DNA from: Devosia sp.
GTDB lineage: Bacteria > Pseudomonadota > Alphaproteobacteria > Rhizobiales > Devosiaceae
Reading direction: 5' to 3'
Length of the DNA stretch: 50,398 bases
NCBI RefSeq assembly: GCF_028290435.1
Contig: NZ_JAQGJV010000091.1
Coordinates: 1-50,398, forward strand
Part shown: positions 7,806 through 16,266 of the stretch, piece after piece
Layout of the letters: each line of letters begins with the position of its first letter
Position numbering within the stretch: position 1 is the stretch's first letter
Position numbers and translations under genes: made by a program
Notes under the pieces: generated by a model
What the model was told of the DNA's origin: nothing
Databases searched by the model: none
What the model saw: only the letters and a program-made list of their open reading frames with translations

Positions 7806-9074
7806 ATGAGTTTTCTCAACCCCGAGCCCAAAACGGTCGAAGAGCCGGCGGCGGAAATCGCTGGCGGCGCCCGGCTGATCCCGCGCATCACCATCCAGGC
7901 CTTTTGCGAGCATTCCCAGACCGCCCAACTGGTGGAAAGCGCCATCCACGACCGCCGCATGTCCAAGGTTGCCCTGACCACGCATAATGGCGGCCTCGAT
8001 GGGGCCATCGAAACCTACAAGTCCAACCCGACGCCCAATCTCATCATGGTGGAAACCACCCTGCCACCCGGCGAAATTCCCGCGGCTTTGAGCCGGCTGG
8101 CCGAGGTCTGCGACGCCTCGACCCGCCTGATCCTGCTCGGCCACGTCAATGACGTGATGCTGTATCGCGAGCTGATCCGCGGCGGCGTCTCCGAATATAT
8201 CGTGCTGCCGGCTTCGGCGCAGTCGATCGTCACCGCCATCACCGAGCTGTTCGCCTCCGAAAATGCGGCTCCCATCGGGCGCACTGTCGGCTTCGTGTCG
8301 GCCAAGGGCGGCGCCGGCTCGTCCACCGTCGCGCACAATGTGGCCTGGGCCATCTCGCAGTCGCTGCGCCAGGATGCACTGATCCTCGACATGGACTTGG
8401 CGTTCGGCACCGCCGGGCTGAATTTCAACCAGGACCCGCCGCATGGCCTCGCCGACGCGCTGAACGTCAACCAGAAGCTCGACCAGACCATGCTCGATCG
8501 CCTGATGAGCAAGGCCGCCAACCATATCAACCTGCTGACCGCGCCGGTCACGCTGGACCGCACCTACGATTTCGAAGAGCGCGATTTCGAGCAGATCGTC
8601 GAGCTGAGCCAGACCGCCATCCCGGTCGTGGTGCTGGATATTCCGCATGCGTGGAACTCCTGGATTCGCCATACCCTGGCGACCATCGACGAAGTGGTGA
8701 TCGTGGCCGAGCCGGACCTGGCCAACTTGCGCAATGCCAAGAACCTTGCCGACACCATCAAGGCGCTGCGCCCGGCCGAGACGGCACCAAACCTCATCAT
8801 CAACAAGTTCGGCCTGCCGCGCCGTCCTGAAATCAGCGCCAACGAATTCGCGTCATCGATCGAATGCCGCCTGCTCGGCACCATTCCGTTCGACGCGGCG
8901 CTGTTCGGCACGGCCGCCAATAACGGCCAGATGATCGCCGAGGTCTCGGCCAACAACAAGATCAACGACATTTACCGCGCGGTGGGCCTGCATGTGACGG
9001 GTCGCCAGGCGGTGCAATCGGCGGGCAGGGGCTCATCCCTCAAGATGTCATCCTTATTCAAGAAACGGGCCTGA
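7806..9074 (+). CDS. cpaE: Pilus localization ATPase-like protein CpaE/TadZ
   Basis: The 422-aa protein has an N-terminal atypical receiver-like domain (about 28-140) and a MinD/ParA-type ATPase domain. The P-loop VSAKGGAGSSTVAHN (about residues 160-175) keeps the signature KGG but has Ser where the second P-loop Lys normally sits. The switch region is seen as LILDMDLAFGTAG, and VVVLDIPHAWN follows. TadZ/CpaE proteins place the pilus machinery at the cell pole. AAGGAG lies upstream with somewhat long spacing to ATG 7806. Confidence 0.93.
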   Translation: MSFLNPEPKTVEEPAAEIAGGARLIPRITIQAFCEHSQTAQLVESAIHDRRMSKVALTTHNGGLDGAIETYKSNPTPNLIMVETTLPPGEIPAALSRLAEVCDASTRLILLGHVNDVMLYRELIRGGVSEYIVLPASAQSIVTAITELFASENAAPIGRTVGFVSAKGGAGSSTVAHNVAWAISQSLRQDALILDMDLAFGTAGLNFNQDPPHGLADALNVNQKLDQTMLDRLMSKAANHINLLTAPVTLDRTYDFEERDFEQIVELSQTAIPVVVLDIPHAWNSWIRHTLATIDEVVIVAEPDLANLRNAKNLADTIKALRPAETAPNLIINKFGLPRRPEISANEFASSIECRLLGTIPFDAALFGTAANNGQMIAEVSANNKINDIYRAVGLHVTGRQAVQSAGRGSSLKMSSLFKKRA

Positions 9075-9114
9075 TCGGACTTTCTGACCCCGGCACGTTG
9101 AAACGGTAGAACTC

Positions 9115-10599
9115 ATGTTTGGCAAGCGCACATCATTTGGCGGCAATACCCCCGGGGTCGCGGAGGTCGCGCGTCCGATCGCCAGTCCCGCGCGTCCCGC
9201 TGAACCCGTCCGCCGCGCCAGCGACAGCGACAGCGCCGCCGCGCGCCTACGCAACAATGACGAAGTGGTCGACGTCCGCTCGCCCGTCGATGCACAGCGC
9301 GACAAGGACTATTTCGCCACCAAGTCGGCGATTTTCAACGCGCTGATCGACTCCATCGATCTGAGCCAGCTCGCCACTATGGACCAGGATGCGGCGCGCG
9401 AGGAAATCCGCGACATCGTCGCCGAAATCATCGCGCTCAAATCCATCATCATGTCGATCTCCGAGCAGGAAGACCTGCTGGAGGACATCTGCAACGACGT
9501 GCTCGGCTATGGCCCGCTGGAGCCGCTGCTCGCCCGTGACGACATCTCCGACATCATGGTGAACGGCAGCCAGAAGTGCTATATCGAAGTCGCCGGCCGG
9601 GTGAAGCTCACCAATGTGCGCTTCCGCGACGACGCCCACCTGATGAATGTGTGCCAGCGCATCGTGTCCCAGGTCGGCCGCCGCGTCGATGAAAGCTCCC
9701 CCATTTGTGACGCCCGTCTGCCCGACGGCTCGCGCGTCAACGTCATCGCGCCGCCGCTGGCGATCGATGGCGCTGCGCTCACCATCCGTAAGTTCAAGAA
9801 GGACAAGCTGACGCTGCAGCAACTGGTCAAATACGGCTCCATCTCGCCCGAAGGGGCCGAGGTGCTGCGTATCCTGGGCCGCGTGCGCGCCAATGTGCTG
9901 ATCTCCGGCGGTACCGGTTCGGGCAAGACCACGCTGCTCAACTGCATGACCGCCTTCATCGAAAAAGACGAGCGCGTTATCACCTGCGAAGACTCCGCCG
10001 AACTCCAATTGCAGCAGCCGCACGTGGTGCGCCTCGAAACCCGCCCGCCCAATCTTGAGGGCGAAGGCGAAATCACCATGCGCGACTTGATCAAGAACTG
10101 CCTGCGTATGCGCCCCGAACGCATCATCGTGGGCGAAGTGCGCGGACCCGAGAGCTTCGATCTGCTCCAGGCCATGAACACCGGCCATGACGGCTCGTTG
10201 GGCACGCTGCACGCCAACAGCCCGCGTGAAGCCCTCAGCCGCCTTGAATCCATGATCACCATGGGCGGCTATGCGCTGCCCAGCCGCACCATTCGCGAAA
10301 TGATCTGCTCGTCCATCGACGTCGTGGTCCAGGCCGCCCGTCTGCGCGACGGCTCGCGCCGCATCACCCACATCACCGAAGTGCTCGGCATGGAAGGCGA
10401 CGTGATCGTGACCCAGGACGTCTTCCTCTATGACATCATGGGCGAAGACAGTTCCGGCATGCTGATGGGCCGCCACCGCTCCACCGGCATCACCAAGCCG
10501 CAATTCACCGAGCGCGCCAAATATTTCAACGAAGAAGCCAACCTGGTCGAGGCATTGGAAAAGTCCAATACCGAACACCGCGAACTGCTGGATTCGTGA
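9115..10599 (+). CDS. cpaF: Pilus secretion ATPase CpaF/TadA
   Basis: The 494-aa cytoplasmic hexameric ATPase of the type II/IV secretion family powers Flp pilus assembly. Walker A is ISGGTGSGKTTLLN (about 264-277). The Asp box is TCEDSAELQLQQPHV, Walker B is PERIIVGEVRGPE and the His box is GHDGSLGTLHANSPREALSR. The N-terminal 60 residues are low-complexity, as usual for CpaF. The stop is 4 bp before tadB. Confidence 0.96.
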   Translation: MFGKRTSFGGNTPGVAEVARPIASPARPAEPVRRASDSDSAAARLRNNDEVVDVRSPVDAQRDKDYFATKSAIFNALIDSIDLSQLATMDQDAAREEIRDIVAEIIALKSIIMSISEQEDLLEDICNDVLGYGPLEPLLARDDISDIMVNGSQKCYIEVAGRVKLTNVRFRDDAHLMNVCQRIVSQVGRRVDESSPICDARLPDGSRVNVIAPPLAIDGAALTIRKFKKDKLTLQQLVKYGSISPEGAEVLRILGRVRANVLISGGTGSGKTTLLNCMTAFIEKDERVITCEDSAELQLQQPHVVRLETRPPNLEGEGEITMRDLIKNCLRMRPERIIVGEVRGPESFDLLQAMNTGHDGSLGTLHANSPREALSRLESMITMGGYALPSRTIREMICSSIDVVVQAARLRDGSRRITHITEVLGMEGDVIVTQDVFLYDIMGEDSSGMLMGRHRSTGITKPQFTERAKYFNEEANLVEALEKSNTEHRELLDS

Positions 10600-10603
10600 G
10601 ACC

Positions 10604-11578
10604 ATGAGCCCTCTTCTCCTCGCCCTCCTGGCCATGATCGCCATCGGCGCCGCCGGCTTTGCGCTCGTTCCCAACCTGCTGGGCGGCAGCCGCGCCGACA
10701 AGCGCCGCAAGGCGTTTCAGGGCGATATCCAGGTCAATCGGCGCGAAATGGACGCCGCCAAGACCCGCGAATCCCGCCGTAAAAACGTGCAGCAGGCGCT
10801 GAAGTCCCAGACTGACGCCCTCAATGCCAAAAAGCGCGTGCCGCTGCCGGCGCTGCTGTTTCAGGCCAACATGACGCTGACCCCGGCCAAGTTCATCCGC
10901 AACAGCGTTATTTTTGGCGTCGTGCTGTTCGTCATCCTGTTCATCGTGCAGGTGCCGATCTATTTCGCCGCCATCTTCGCGGTGGCCGGCGCTTACCTGC
11001 TGCCGCGCATGTGGATCAATCGCAAGCGCAAGAAGTATCAGAACCAGTTCCTCGACGAGCTGCCCAATGCGGTCGAAGCCATCGTGCGCGGCGTCAAGAC
11101 CGGCCTGCCGCTCAACGATTCCATTCGCGCGGTGGCCAAGGATGCCAAGGAACCGGTGAAATCCGAGTTTGCCCGCATCCTCGACCAGCAGGCCTTCGGC
11201 ATGTCGATGACCGAGGCCGTCTCGGTGTTGCTCGACCGCGTGCCGCTGCCCGAGGTTAACTTTTTCGTCGTCGTCATCACCGTGCAGCAGCAGGCCGGCG
11301 GCAATCTCAGCGAAGCCTTGGGGAACCTCGCCCGTGTGCTGCGCGACCGCAAGAAGATGAAAATGAAGATCAAGGCCATGTCGTCCGAAGCCAAGGCTTC
11401 GGCGATGATTATCGGCTCGCTGCCCTTCGTCGTCGGAGGCCTGGTGTCGGCGACCTCGCCGCTCTATCTGCAGCCGTTCTGGACCACCCAGCTCGGCATG
11501 ATCTGGGCCGGTGTCGGCGCTTTCATGCTCTGCCTCGGTATTTTCGTGATGACCAAGATGGTTCAATTCGACTTTTAG
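10604..11578 (+). CDS. tadB: Type II secretion F-family membrane protein TadB
   Basis: The 324-aa inner-membrane protein has one N-terminal helix, a paired helix around residues 100-130, the cytoplasmic T2SSF domain (FLDELPNAVEAIVRGVKTGLPL, then QQAGGNLSEALGNLARVLRDR) and two C-terminal helices. TadB and TadC form the platform that couples CpaF to pilus growth. It starts 4 bp after cpaF, indicating tight coupling. Confidence 0.94.
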   Translation: MSPLLLALLAMIAIGAAGFALVPNLLGGSRADKRRKAFQGDIQVNRREMDAAKTRESRRKNVQQALKSQTDALNAKKRVPLPALLFQANMTLTPAKFIRNSVIFGVVLFVILFIVQVPIYFAAIFAVAGAYLLPRMWINRKRKKYQNQFLDELPNAVEAIVRGVKTGLPLNDSIRAVAKDAKEPVKSEFARILDQQAFGMSMTEAVSVLLDRVPLPEVNFFVVVITVQQQAGGNLSEALGNLARVLRDRKKMKMKIKAMSSEAKASAMIIGSLPFVVGGLVSATSPLYLQPFWTTQLGMIWAGVGAFMLCLGIFVMTKMVQFDF

Positions 11579-11599
11579 CCGGCCAAGCGCGAGACCGTC

Positions 11600-12598
11600 A
11601 TGAACTACATCGATCTGCTGACCTCGCGGGATTTTCTGATCTCGGTGCTGGCCGCCATCTCGGCGGGCGCCGTGGTGTTCACCTTCGGCACCTCGTTCCT
11701 GACCAAGACCGAAATGCGCACCCGCATCAAGCGCGTGGCACTGGAACGCGACAAGCTGCGCGCCGAGGAAATGGCCCGCCTGCGCGGCGGCGGCGCGGCC
11801 GATGCCCGCGGCACCATGCGCCGGCCGGCCGAAACCAAGACCTATATGAAGAATATCGTCGAGCGCTTCGACCTGAAAAAGGCGTTCCAGGACCACGCCA
11901 CCGTCGACAAGCTGGCCATGTCCGGCTTTCGCGGGCAGGGCCACCTGACCACGTTCCTGTTCCTGCGCTTCGTCACCCCGCTGATCATCTTCGTGCTGGT
12001 GACGGGCTATCTGTTCCTGGCGCCCGGCGGCCGCCCGGCCTACCTCAACGTGGTCTACGGCTTTGGCGCAGGCCTGCTTGGCTCCTATCTGCCCGTCGTC
12101 CTGCTGAAGAATTCGACGGTCAAGCGGCAGAAGTCGATCAAGCGCGCCTGGCCCGATTGCCTCGATCTGATGCTGCTTTGCGTGGAGTCCGGCATGTCGG
12201 TGGAACACGCCATCAAGCGGGTGGCCAAGGAGATCGGCGGTCAAAGCGCCGAACTGGCCGAAGAACTCACACTGACCAATGCCGAGCTGTCGTTCCTCGA
12301 AGATCGCAGTCGCGCCTATGAAAACCTTGGGCGCCGCACCGGGCTGGACAGTGTGCGCGCGGTGATGTCGGCGCTGATCCAGGCCGATCGCTACGGCACC
12401 TCGGTCGGCCAGGCGCTGCGCGTCATGGCTGAGGAAAGCCGGGAAGCGCGCATGATGGAGGCCGAAAAGAAGGCCGCCTCGTTGCCGCCCAAGATGACCG
12501 TGCCGCTGATCCTGTTCTTCCTGCCGGTCCTGTTCATCGTCATCATCGCACCCGCCCTGATCAAGGTGTTCGCGATTCAGGGCAATCCGATAGGTTAG
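11600..12598 (+). CDS. tadC: Type II secretion F-family membrane protein TadC
   Basis: The 332-aa second platform protein has an N-terminal helix, central helices (about 115-175) and the T2SSF domain with PDCLDLMLLCVESGMSVEHA and RYGTSVGQALRVMAEESREAR. Its C-terminal double helix includes PLILFFLPVLFIVIIAPALIK. It is the last plus-strand gene of the operon. Confidence 0.94.
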   Translation: MNYIDLLTSRDFLISVLAAISAGAVVFTFGTSFLTKTEMRTRIKRVALERDKLRAEEMARLRGGGAADARGTMRRPAETKTYMKNIVERFDLKKAFQDHATVDKLAMSGFRGQGHLTTFLFLRFVTPLIIFVLVTGYLFLAPGGRPAYLNVVYGFGAGLLGSYLPVVLLKNSTVKRQKSIKRAWPDCLDLMLLCVESGMSVEHAIKRVAKEIGGQSAELAEELTLTNAELSFLEDRSRAYENLGRRTGLDSVRAVMSALIQADRYGTSVGQALRVMAEESREARMMEAEKKAASLPPKMTVPLILFFLPVLFIVIIAPALIKVFAIQGNPIG

Positions 12599-12619
12599 TT
12601 CCTGACATCAGTCTGGCCG

Positions 12620-12810
12620 CATTGCCTTCGCCAATAGCGGCGATGCCGAAGCGGTGCGCGCGCAGCGGCCGAAACGGTGGCTGATGTCACTGGGCTGCAT
12701 GGGCAAGGATATGAGGCGACCAGCTTCGTGGCCGATCTGGCGGGCCGGTATCCAGCTTCACCACCGGCTCGGCCGTGACCATCGGGGCCGTTGCCTCGCC
12801 TGACGATTAG
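12620..12810 (+). pseudogene. Possible decayed coding remnant
   Basis: Between tadC and the TPR gene there is a stretch that reads as protein-like only if frames are switched. The segments are NSGDAEAVRA, then AETVADVTGLHGQGYEATSF and VADLAGRY, then FTTGSAVTIGAVASPDD ending at TAG 12808-12810. Each switch can be explained by a single-base indel. I do not recognise the family. It may instead be plain intergenic DNA. Confidence 0.25.
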
Positions 12811-13571
12811 CTTTTGGGGATGGCGTCCCAGCGGTTCTGCTGGGTCAGCAGCGAGCGCACATAGGCCATGTTGGCCTCGACCTGGTCGGGCGGCAGTTCG
12901 GCCGCATAGATCGCCCGGCACTCGTCGAACCGCCCCTGCAGGCCCAGCACCAGGGCAAGGTTCTGCCGGATCTGGCTCGTCGCGCCGCGCATGCTCACGG
13001 CGCGGCGCAGATGCTGCTCGGCCGAGGTCAAGTCATTGGTCATGGCGAAGCTGAGGCCAAAATTGGCTTCGACCGACGCCTCACCGGGGGCGAGCGCCAA
13101 GGCCTGGCCGTAGAGTTGCCGCGCTTCGGGGCTGCGGCCCATCTGGTCGAGAATGGCGCCTTTGACCGAGAGTGCATTCCAGTCCGGCGCGTCGGGCCGG
13201 ATCGAGCGGTCCATCACTGCCAATGCCTGCTCGAACTGCCCCTCGGCCGTCAGGGCCTTGGCATAGGCGACGCTGATTTCCACATCGTTGGGATAGCGCG
13301 CCATGCTCACCTGGAGCACCGCGACGGCTTGGCCGCTTTGGCCCTGCGCGCGCAAGGCGGCGGCAAAATTGATGGCGATGTTGCGGTCGTTGGGATTGGA
13401 TTTGTAGCGGGCGCTCAGTTCCGCCAGGCTCTGCTGGCTTTGCGCGCGCGGCTGGCCGGAATAATCGGGTGAAACCGTGCTGTTCATCGCGCAGCCCGCC
13501 ATCGCCACGGCGGTAATGCCGGCAAGCAGCATGATGCGTACGGATCTGGCAAAACCGGGGGCAGGCAACAC
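12807..13571 (-). CDS. TPR lipoprotein, TadD-like
   Basis: The 254-aa predicted lipoprotein has a signal with lipobox VAMAGC, then about five tetratricopeptide-like repeats (for example NIAINFAAALRAQGQSGQAV, then ISVAYAKALTAEGQFEQA and ALSVKGAILDQMGRSPEAR). TadD is a TPR lipoprotein in Tad systems that supports secretin assembly, so the position facing tadC fits. The GTG at 13571 is preferred because GGAG lies 9 bp upstream; GTG 13586 and an internal ATG are alternatives. The stop is convergent with tadC. Confidence 0.8.
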   Translation of the reverse strand: MLPAPGFARSVRIMLLAGITAVAMAGCAMNSTVSPDYSGQPRAQSQQSLAELSARYKSNPNDRNIAINFAAALRAQGQSGQAVAVLQVSMARYPNDVEISVAYAKALTAEGQFEQALAVMDRSIRPDAPDWNALSVKGAILDQMGRSPEARQLYGQALALAPGEASVEANFGLSFAMTNDLTSAEQHLRRAVSMRGATSQIRQNLALVLGLQGRFDECRAIYAAELPPDQVEANMAYVRSLLTQQNRWDAIPKS

Positions 13572-13580
13572 GGTGACGCA

Positions 13581-13584
13581 CTCC
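13581..13584 (-). promoter_or_regulatory. Ribosome-binding site deciding the TPR gene start
   Basis: GGAG on the minus strand with a 9-nt spacer to GTG 13571. The longer GTG start at 13586 has no such site and would itself overlap this motif. Confidence 0.5.
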
Positions 13585-13693
13585 ACTCGGCAAGCTCGCG
13601 CCGACGTCCCAGCAATAAAACATTAACCCTAACGCGCCGTTAAAAGCGCCATTGGCCGTTGCTGAGGTCCCCGGTATAGTTGACTATATCGGC

Positions 13694-13726
13694 GTCAGTT
13701 AAGAGCGACCAGATTGTCAGTTAAGA
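13694..13726. repeat. Direct repeat GTCAGTTAAGA x2
   Basis: Two identical 11-mers start at 13694 and 13716, exactly 22 bp apart, so they face the same side of the helix. They could be a regulatory protein site for the TPR gene or a junction feature. The function is unknown. Confidence 0.5.
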
Positions 13727-14143
13727 CAGACCGGGCCGGCTTTAGGAAGATCGCTCAGGTCATTGATTACACACACAAAAAATCTGCTGCTTTGTGCGGC
13801 GCTCCAGTCGTTGGGCGTTTTTGGTGCTCGGTTCGAGGCGCCAATTCTGTGCGAAATCTCCGATCAGCGTCCGGCATGAGTCAACAAATAGACCTGCCAA
13901 CTTGATCGAGATGCCAACTTGACCAGGCTCGTTGGTGTGAACGCGGCATCCTAGTGTCCTCTGTCGACGGTGTGCTCGGAAATTGATTGTAGGAACCAGT
14001 CCAGACGTGCTGCCGCGCCGTAATCCGGTGTTGACATGGTTCCTGTTCTGTTCTTTTGGGCAAATGCCCATTGGGCGGAGCGCCTGCAGACAGTATCCCT
14101 GAGCCGCACTCCTTGACACACCCGCAGCCCTCGCGCCGCAGTC

Positions 14144-14148
14144 AGGAG
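14144..14148 (+). promoter_or_regulatory. Ribosome-binding site deciding a GTG start
   Basis: AGGAG followed after 6 nt by GTG 14155. It supports this start over an ATG in the same frame at 14056, whose upstream extension is not protein-like. Confidence 0.7.
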
Positions 14149-14154
14149 CATATC

Positions 14155-16125
14155 GTGGCTATTTCTCTGTCCAATGCTGGATCAATTCCGCTAACCGAAC
14201 TCATCCTACAGAGGCTTCGCGCCGATGTTTCCCCTAAGCCTTCGCCACGTATCGATGATCCGGCGGAACCGGTCGATCCTCAGAGGTATGGTGCCGAGTA
14301 CGTTCTGACCGCGCATTTGCTTGGCGCTGGCTTAGCACCGCATTTCCAAACGCTGGGTGACCTCGCAGCAACAACCGACTTCATCGCGATTACGGCGCGC
14401 ACGACGGAAGATGCTTGGCTGATGGCCAACTTATTCAAAGCTGCCCTGCCAGACGCAGGTGCTATCATCGAGCCCCAATATCGACTGCGCGCCGATGACA
14501 AATTCCCAATTTTCGTTGGTTCTGGATCCAAGATTGACGAACGCCTGCGAATGGCTGCTGATGCCGGGAGACGTTGCCTGCCGGTGGTCTGGCTCTATGA
14601 TCCTGAGGCAAGCGCGCCTTCCCAGTTCACCACAATCGCGGATATCATCGTCGATGCGTCCACGATGACACGGGACATGCTGGCCGCCGCCTTCCTTGAA
14701 TTTTTTGGCCGGATGCCCGCCAATATTTCCGACCTGGGTACTCCAGCCAAGCTGGCAGCAAGTGACCTGGCCCTGCATTTCCGACGCGGGCGCTCGCCAG
14801 AGGCCTGCGTCGATAGTCTCAAGGCATTGATGCCGAAGGAGCCGGTAAAGCAGGTCGATCGCGCCAGATTGCAGGATCAGCATGGCTATGGGGAGGCGCA
14901 AGTTTGGGGTCTGGAGCTCGCTCAAGACTTCGAGCTCTGGCGTCGAGGTAGGCTATCCTGGGAGGAAGTTGATCACCGCTCCGTGCTGCTGGCGGGTCCC
15001 CCTGGCACGGGCAAGACGACTTTCGCCGGTCTGCTAGCAGGTACGCTGGATGTTCCCCTAATCGCCTCGAGCGTCGCCGAATGGAACGCCCAAGACTTTC
15101 TTTCGGGCACACTCAAAAGGATGCGCGCGGTGTTCAATGAGGCCATGGAGAAGGCGCCGTGCGTTTTGTTAATCGATGAATTGGACGGCATATCGAGCCG
15201 GCAAAACATCTCTGGCCGGTACGCCGAGTACTGGACCCAGATCGTCAATCTAATGCTGGAGCTTGTGACACAAGCCAAGAATACGGAAGGTCTCGTGCTG
15301 GTTGGTGCCACAAATTATGTCGAGCGGATCGATCCTGCCCTGACGCGGTCCGGCCGGCTCGACCATACTATCGTGATGAAACTCCCAAGCTCTGATGAGA
15401 TCGCCGCGATCCTGGCTCACTATGCTGGTTCGAGCATCGCCAAAAAGGAACTGCGGGCACTGGCCCCCAGGCTGCAGGGAAAGACAGGAGCCGACATCGA
15501 AAAGCTGGTGCGCGCTGCGAAAGCGACTGCACGCAGGGCAGGGCACTCATTCTCGATTTCGGATTTGCACGAGCAAGTCTCCGGGATTTTCGAAAAACTG
15601 CCGCCAGAGGTCCGGCGGCGGATCGCCACCTATCGCGCTGGCCAAGCCCTTGTGGCTCAAGCCTTGCGCATATTGGACATTGCCGCAGTCGATGGCATGG
15701 ACTTCAGCCAAATTCTCGTGCGCGCGCTGGATGAGGGCCAAATTCCGACTGAGCAGCATTATGATGACGCTATTGCCGTTCTTATGGGAGGGCGAGCGGC
15801 CGAAGAGGTTCTACTCGGTAGCGGGTCTGTGTTGGGCGTGGGTTCTGCCGATTCCGATCTAGCCATGGCGACCGCGTTGGCACGGCAAATCGAGGCCAGG
15901 TCCGGCCTTGGGGAGGCGGGGTTAGTTGATCTCGATGATCCTGTCCTGCGGACCGTCCTCCCAAGGTCGCTCGTCGGCAGCGTGCGTCGTCGATTGGATA
16001 TGGCGATCACCCGAGCCTCGGCAATCTTGCTGGATCGCACGCCTGAGCTAGAAAAGATGGCAGCAACAATGACCAGAGGACCGATGATTGCATCACCTAG
16101 GCAAACGGTGCGCGTGTTGCATTAG
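14155..16125 (+). CDS. FtsH-like AAA+ ATPase with inactivated M41 protease domain
   Basis: The 656-aa protein has an N-terminal region of about 270 aa that I do not recognise and that lacks the membrane helices of FtsH. A full AAA+ module follows: Walker A GPPGTGKTT (Lys287), Walker B LLIDELDGI (Asp341-Glu342), and the second region of homology GATNYVERIDPALTRSGRLD with both arginine fingers. The C-terminal third aligns with the M41 peptidase domain (GGRAAEEVLLG, then SADSDLAMATALARQIEARSG). However, the zinc site HEAGH reads YRAGQ (493-497), so His, Glu and His are all replaced, while the third-ligand Asp568 persists. I infer an ATP-driven unfoldase or remodeller without proteolysis. GTG start by its AGGAG. 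The partner is unknown; an RNA 2'-phosphotransferase lies 141 bp downstream. Confidence 0.85.
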   Translation: MAISLSNAGSIPLTELILQRLRADVSPKPSPRIDDPAEPVDPQRYGAEYVLTAHLLGAGLAPHFQTLGDLAATTDFIAITARTTEDAWLMANLFKAALPDAGAIIEPQYRLRADDKFPIFVGSGSKIDERLRMAADAGRRCLPVVWLYDPEASAPSQFTTIADIIVDASTMTRDMLAAAFLEFFGRMPANISDLGTPAKLAASDLALHFRRGRSPEACVDSLKALMPKEPVKQVDRARLQDQHGYGEAQVWGLELAQDFELWRRGRLSWEEVDHRSVLLAGPPGTGKTTFAGLLAGTLDVPLIASSVAEWNAQDFLSGTLKRMRAVFNEAMEKAPCVLLIDELDGISSRQNISGRYAEYWTQIVNLMLELVTQAKNTEGLVLVGATNYVERIDPALTRSGRLDHTIVMKLPSSDEIAAILAHYAGSSIAKKELRALAPRLQGKTGADIEKLVRAAKATARRAGHSFSISDLHEQVSGIFEKLPPEVRRRIATYRAGQALVAQALRILDIAAVDGMDFSQILVRALDEGQIPTEQHYDDAIAVLMGGRAAEEVLLGSGSVLGVGSADSDLAMATALARQIEARSGLGEAGLVDLDDPVLRTVLPRSLVGSVRRRLDMAITRASAILLDRTPELEKMAATMTRGPMIASPRQTVRVLH

Positions 16126-16266
16126 TGATCGCTCGGAGCGGCGCGTGGCAGACGGTTTCCCGATGCATGAACGCGCATTTGGCACGGGCGGGGCCAATTG
16201 GGGATGGCCAGGTTCTCGCGCCTGGAACCGTGAGCCCATGTTGAGGATGCCGCCGGGCGGGATAGA

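Larger units (their letters stand above)
13587..14154. other. Gene-free interval, probable island junction
   Basis: No convincing gene is visible in about 570 bp between the TPR lipoprotein and the AAA+ gene. Composition becomes less GC-rich and short frames do not resemble coding sequence. It contains an 11-bp direct repeat (13694-13726). A TTGACA hexamer at 14031-14036 could be a -35 element for the AAA+ gene, but no good -10 follows at the right distance. It may mark the left edge of an accessory segment running to about 18.1 kb. Confidence 0.4.

Noticed and set aside
9247..10710. A 487-aa open frame on the minus strand
   Set aside because: Antisense to cpaF, whose motifs are complete; shadow frame.
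10526..12244. A 572-aa open frame on the minus strand
   Set aside because: Antisense to tadB and tadC; His-, Asp- and Gln-rich shadow composition and no domain.
13820..13860. GGTTCGAG resembling a tRNA T-loop
   Set aside because: The neighbouring bases cannot form the T-stem or acceptor stem, and no D- or anticodon arm is present. No tRNA or rRNA gene was recognised anywhere in the window.
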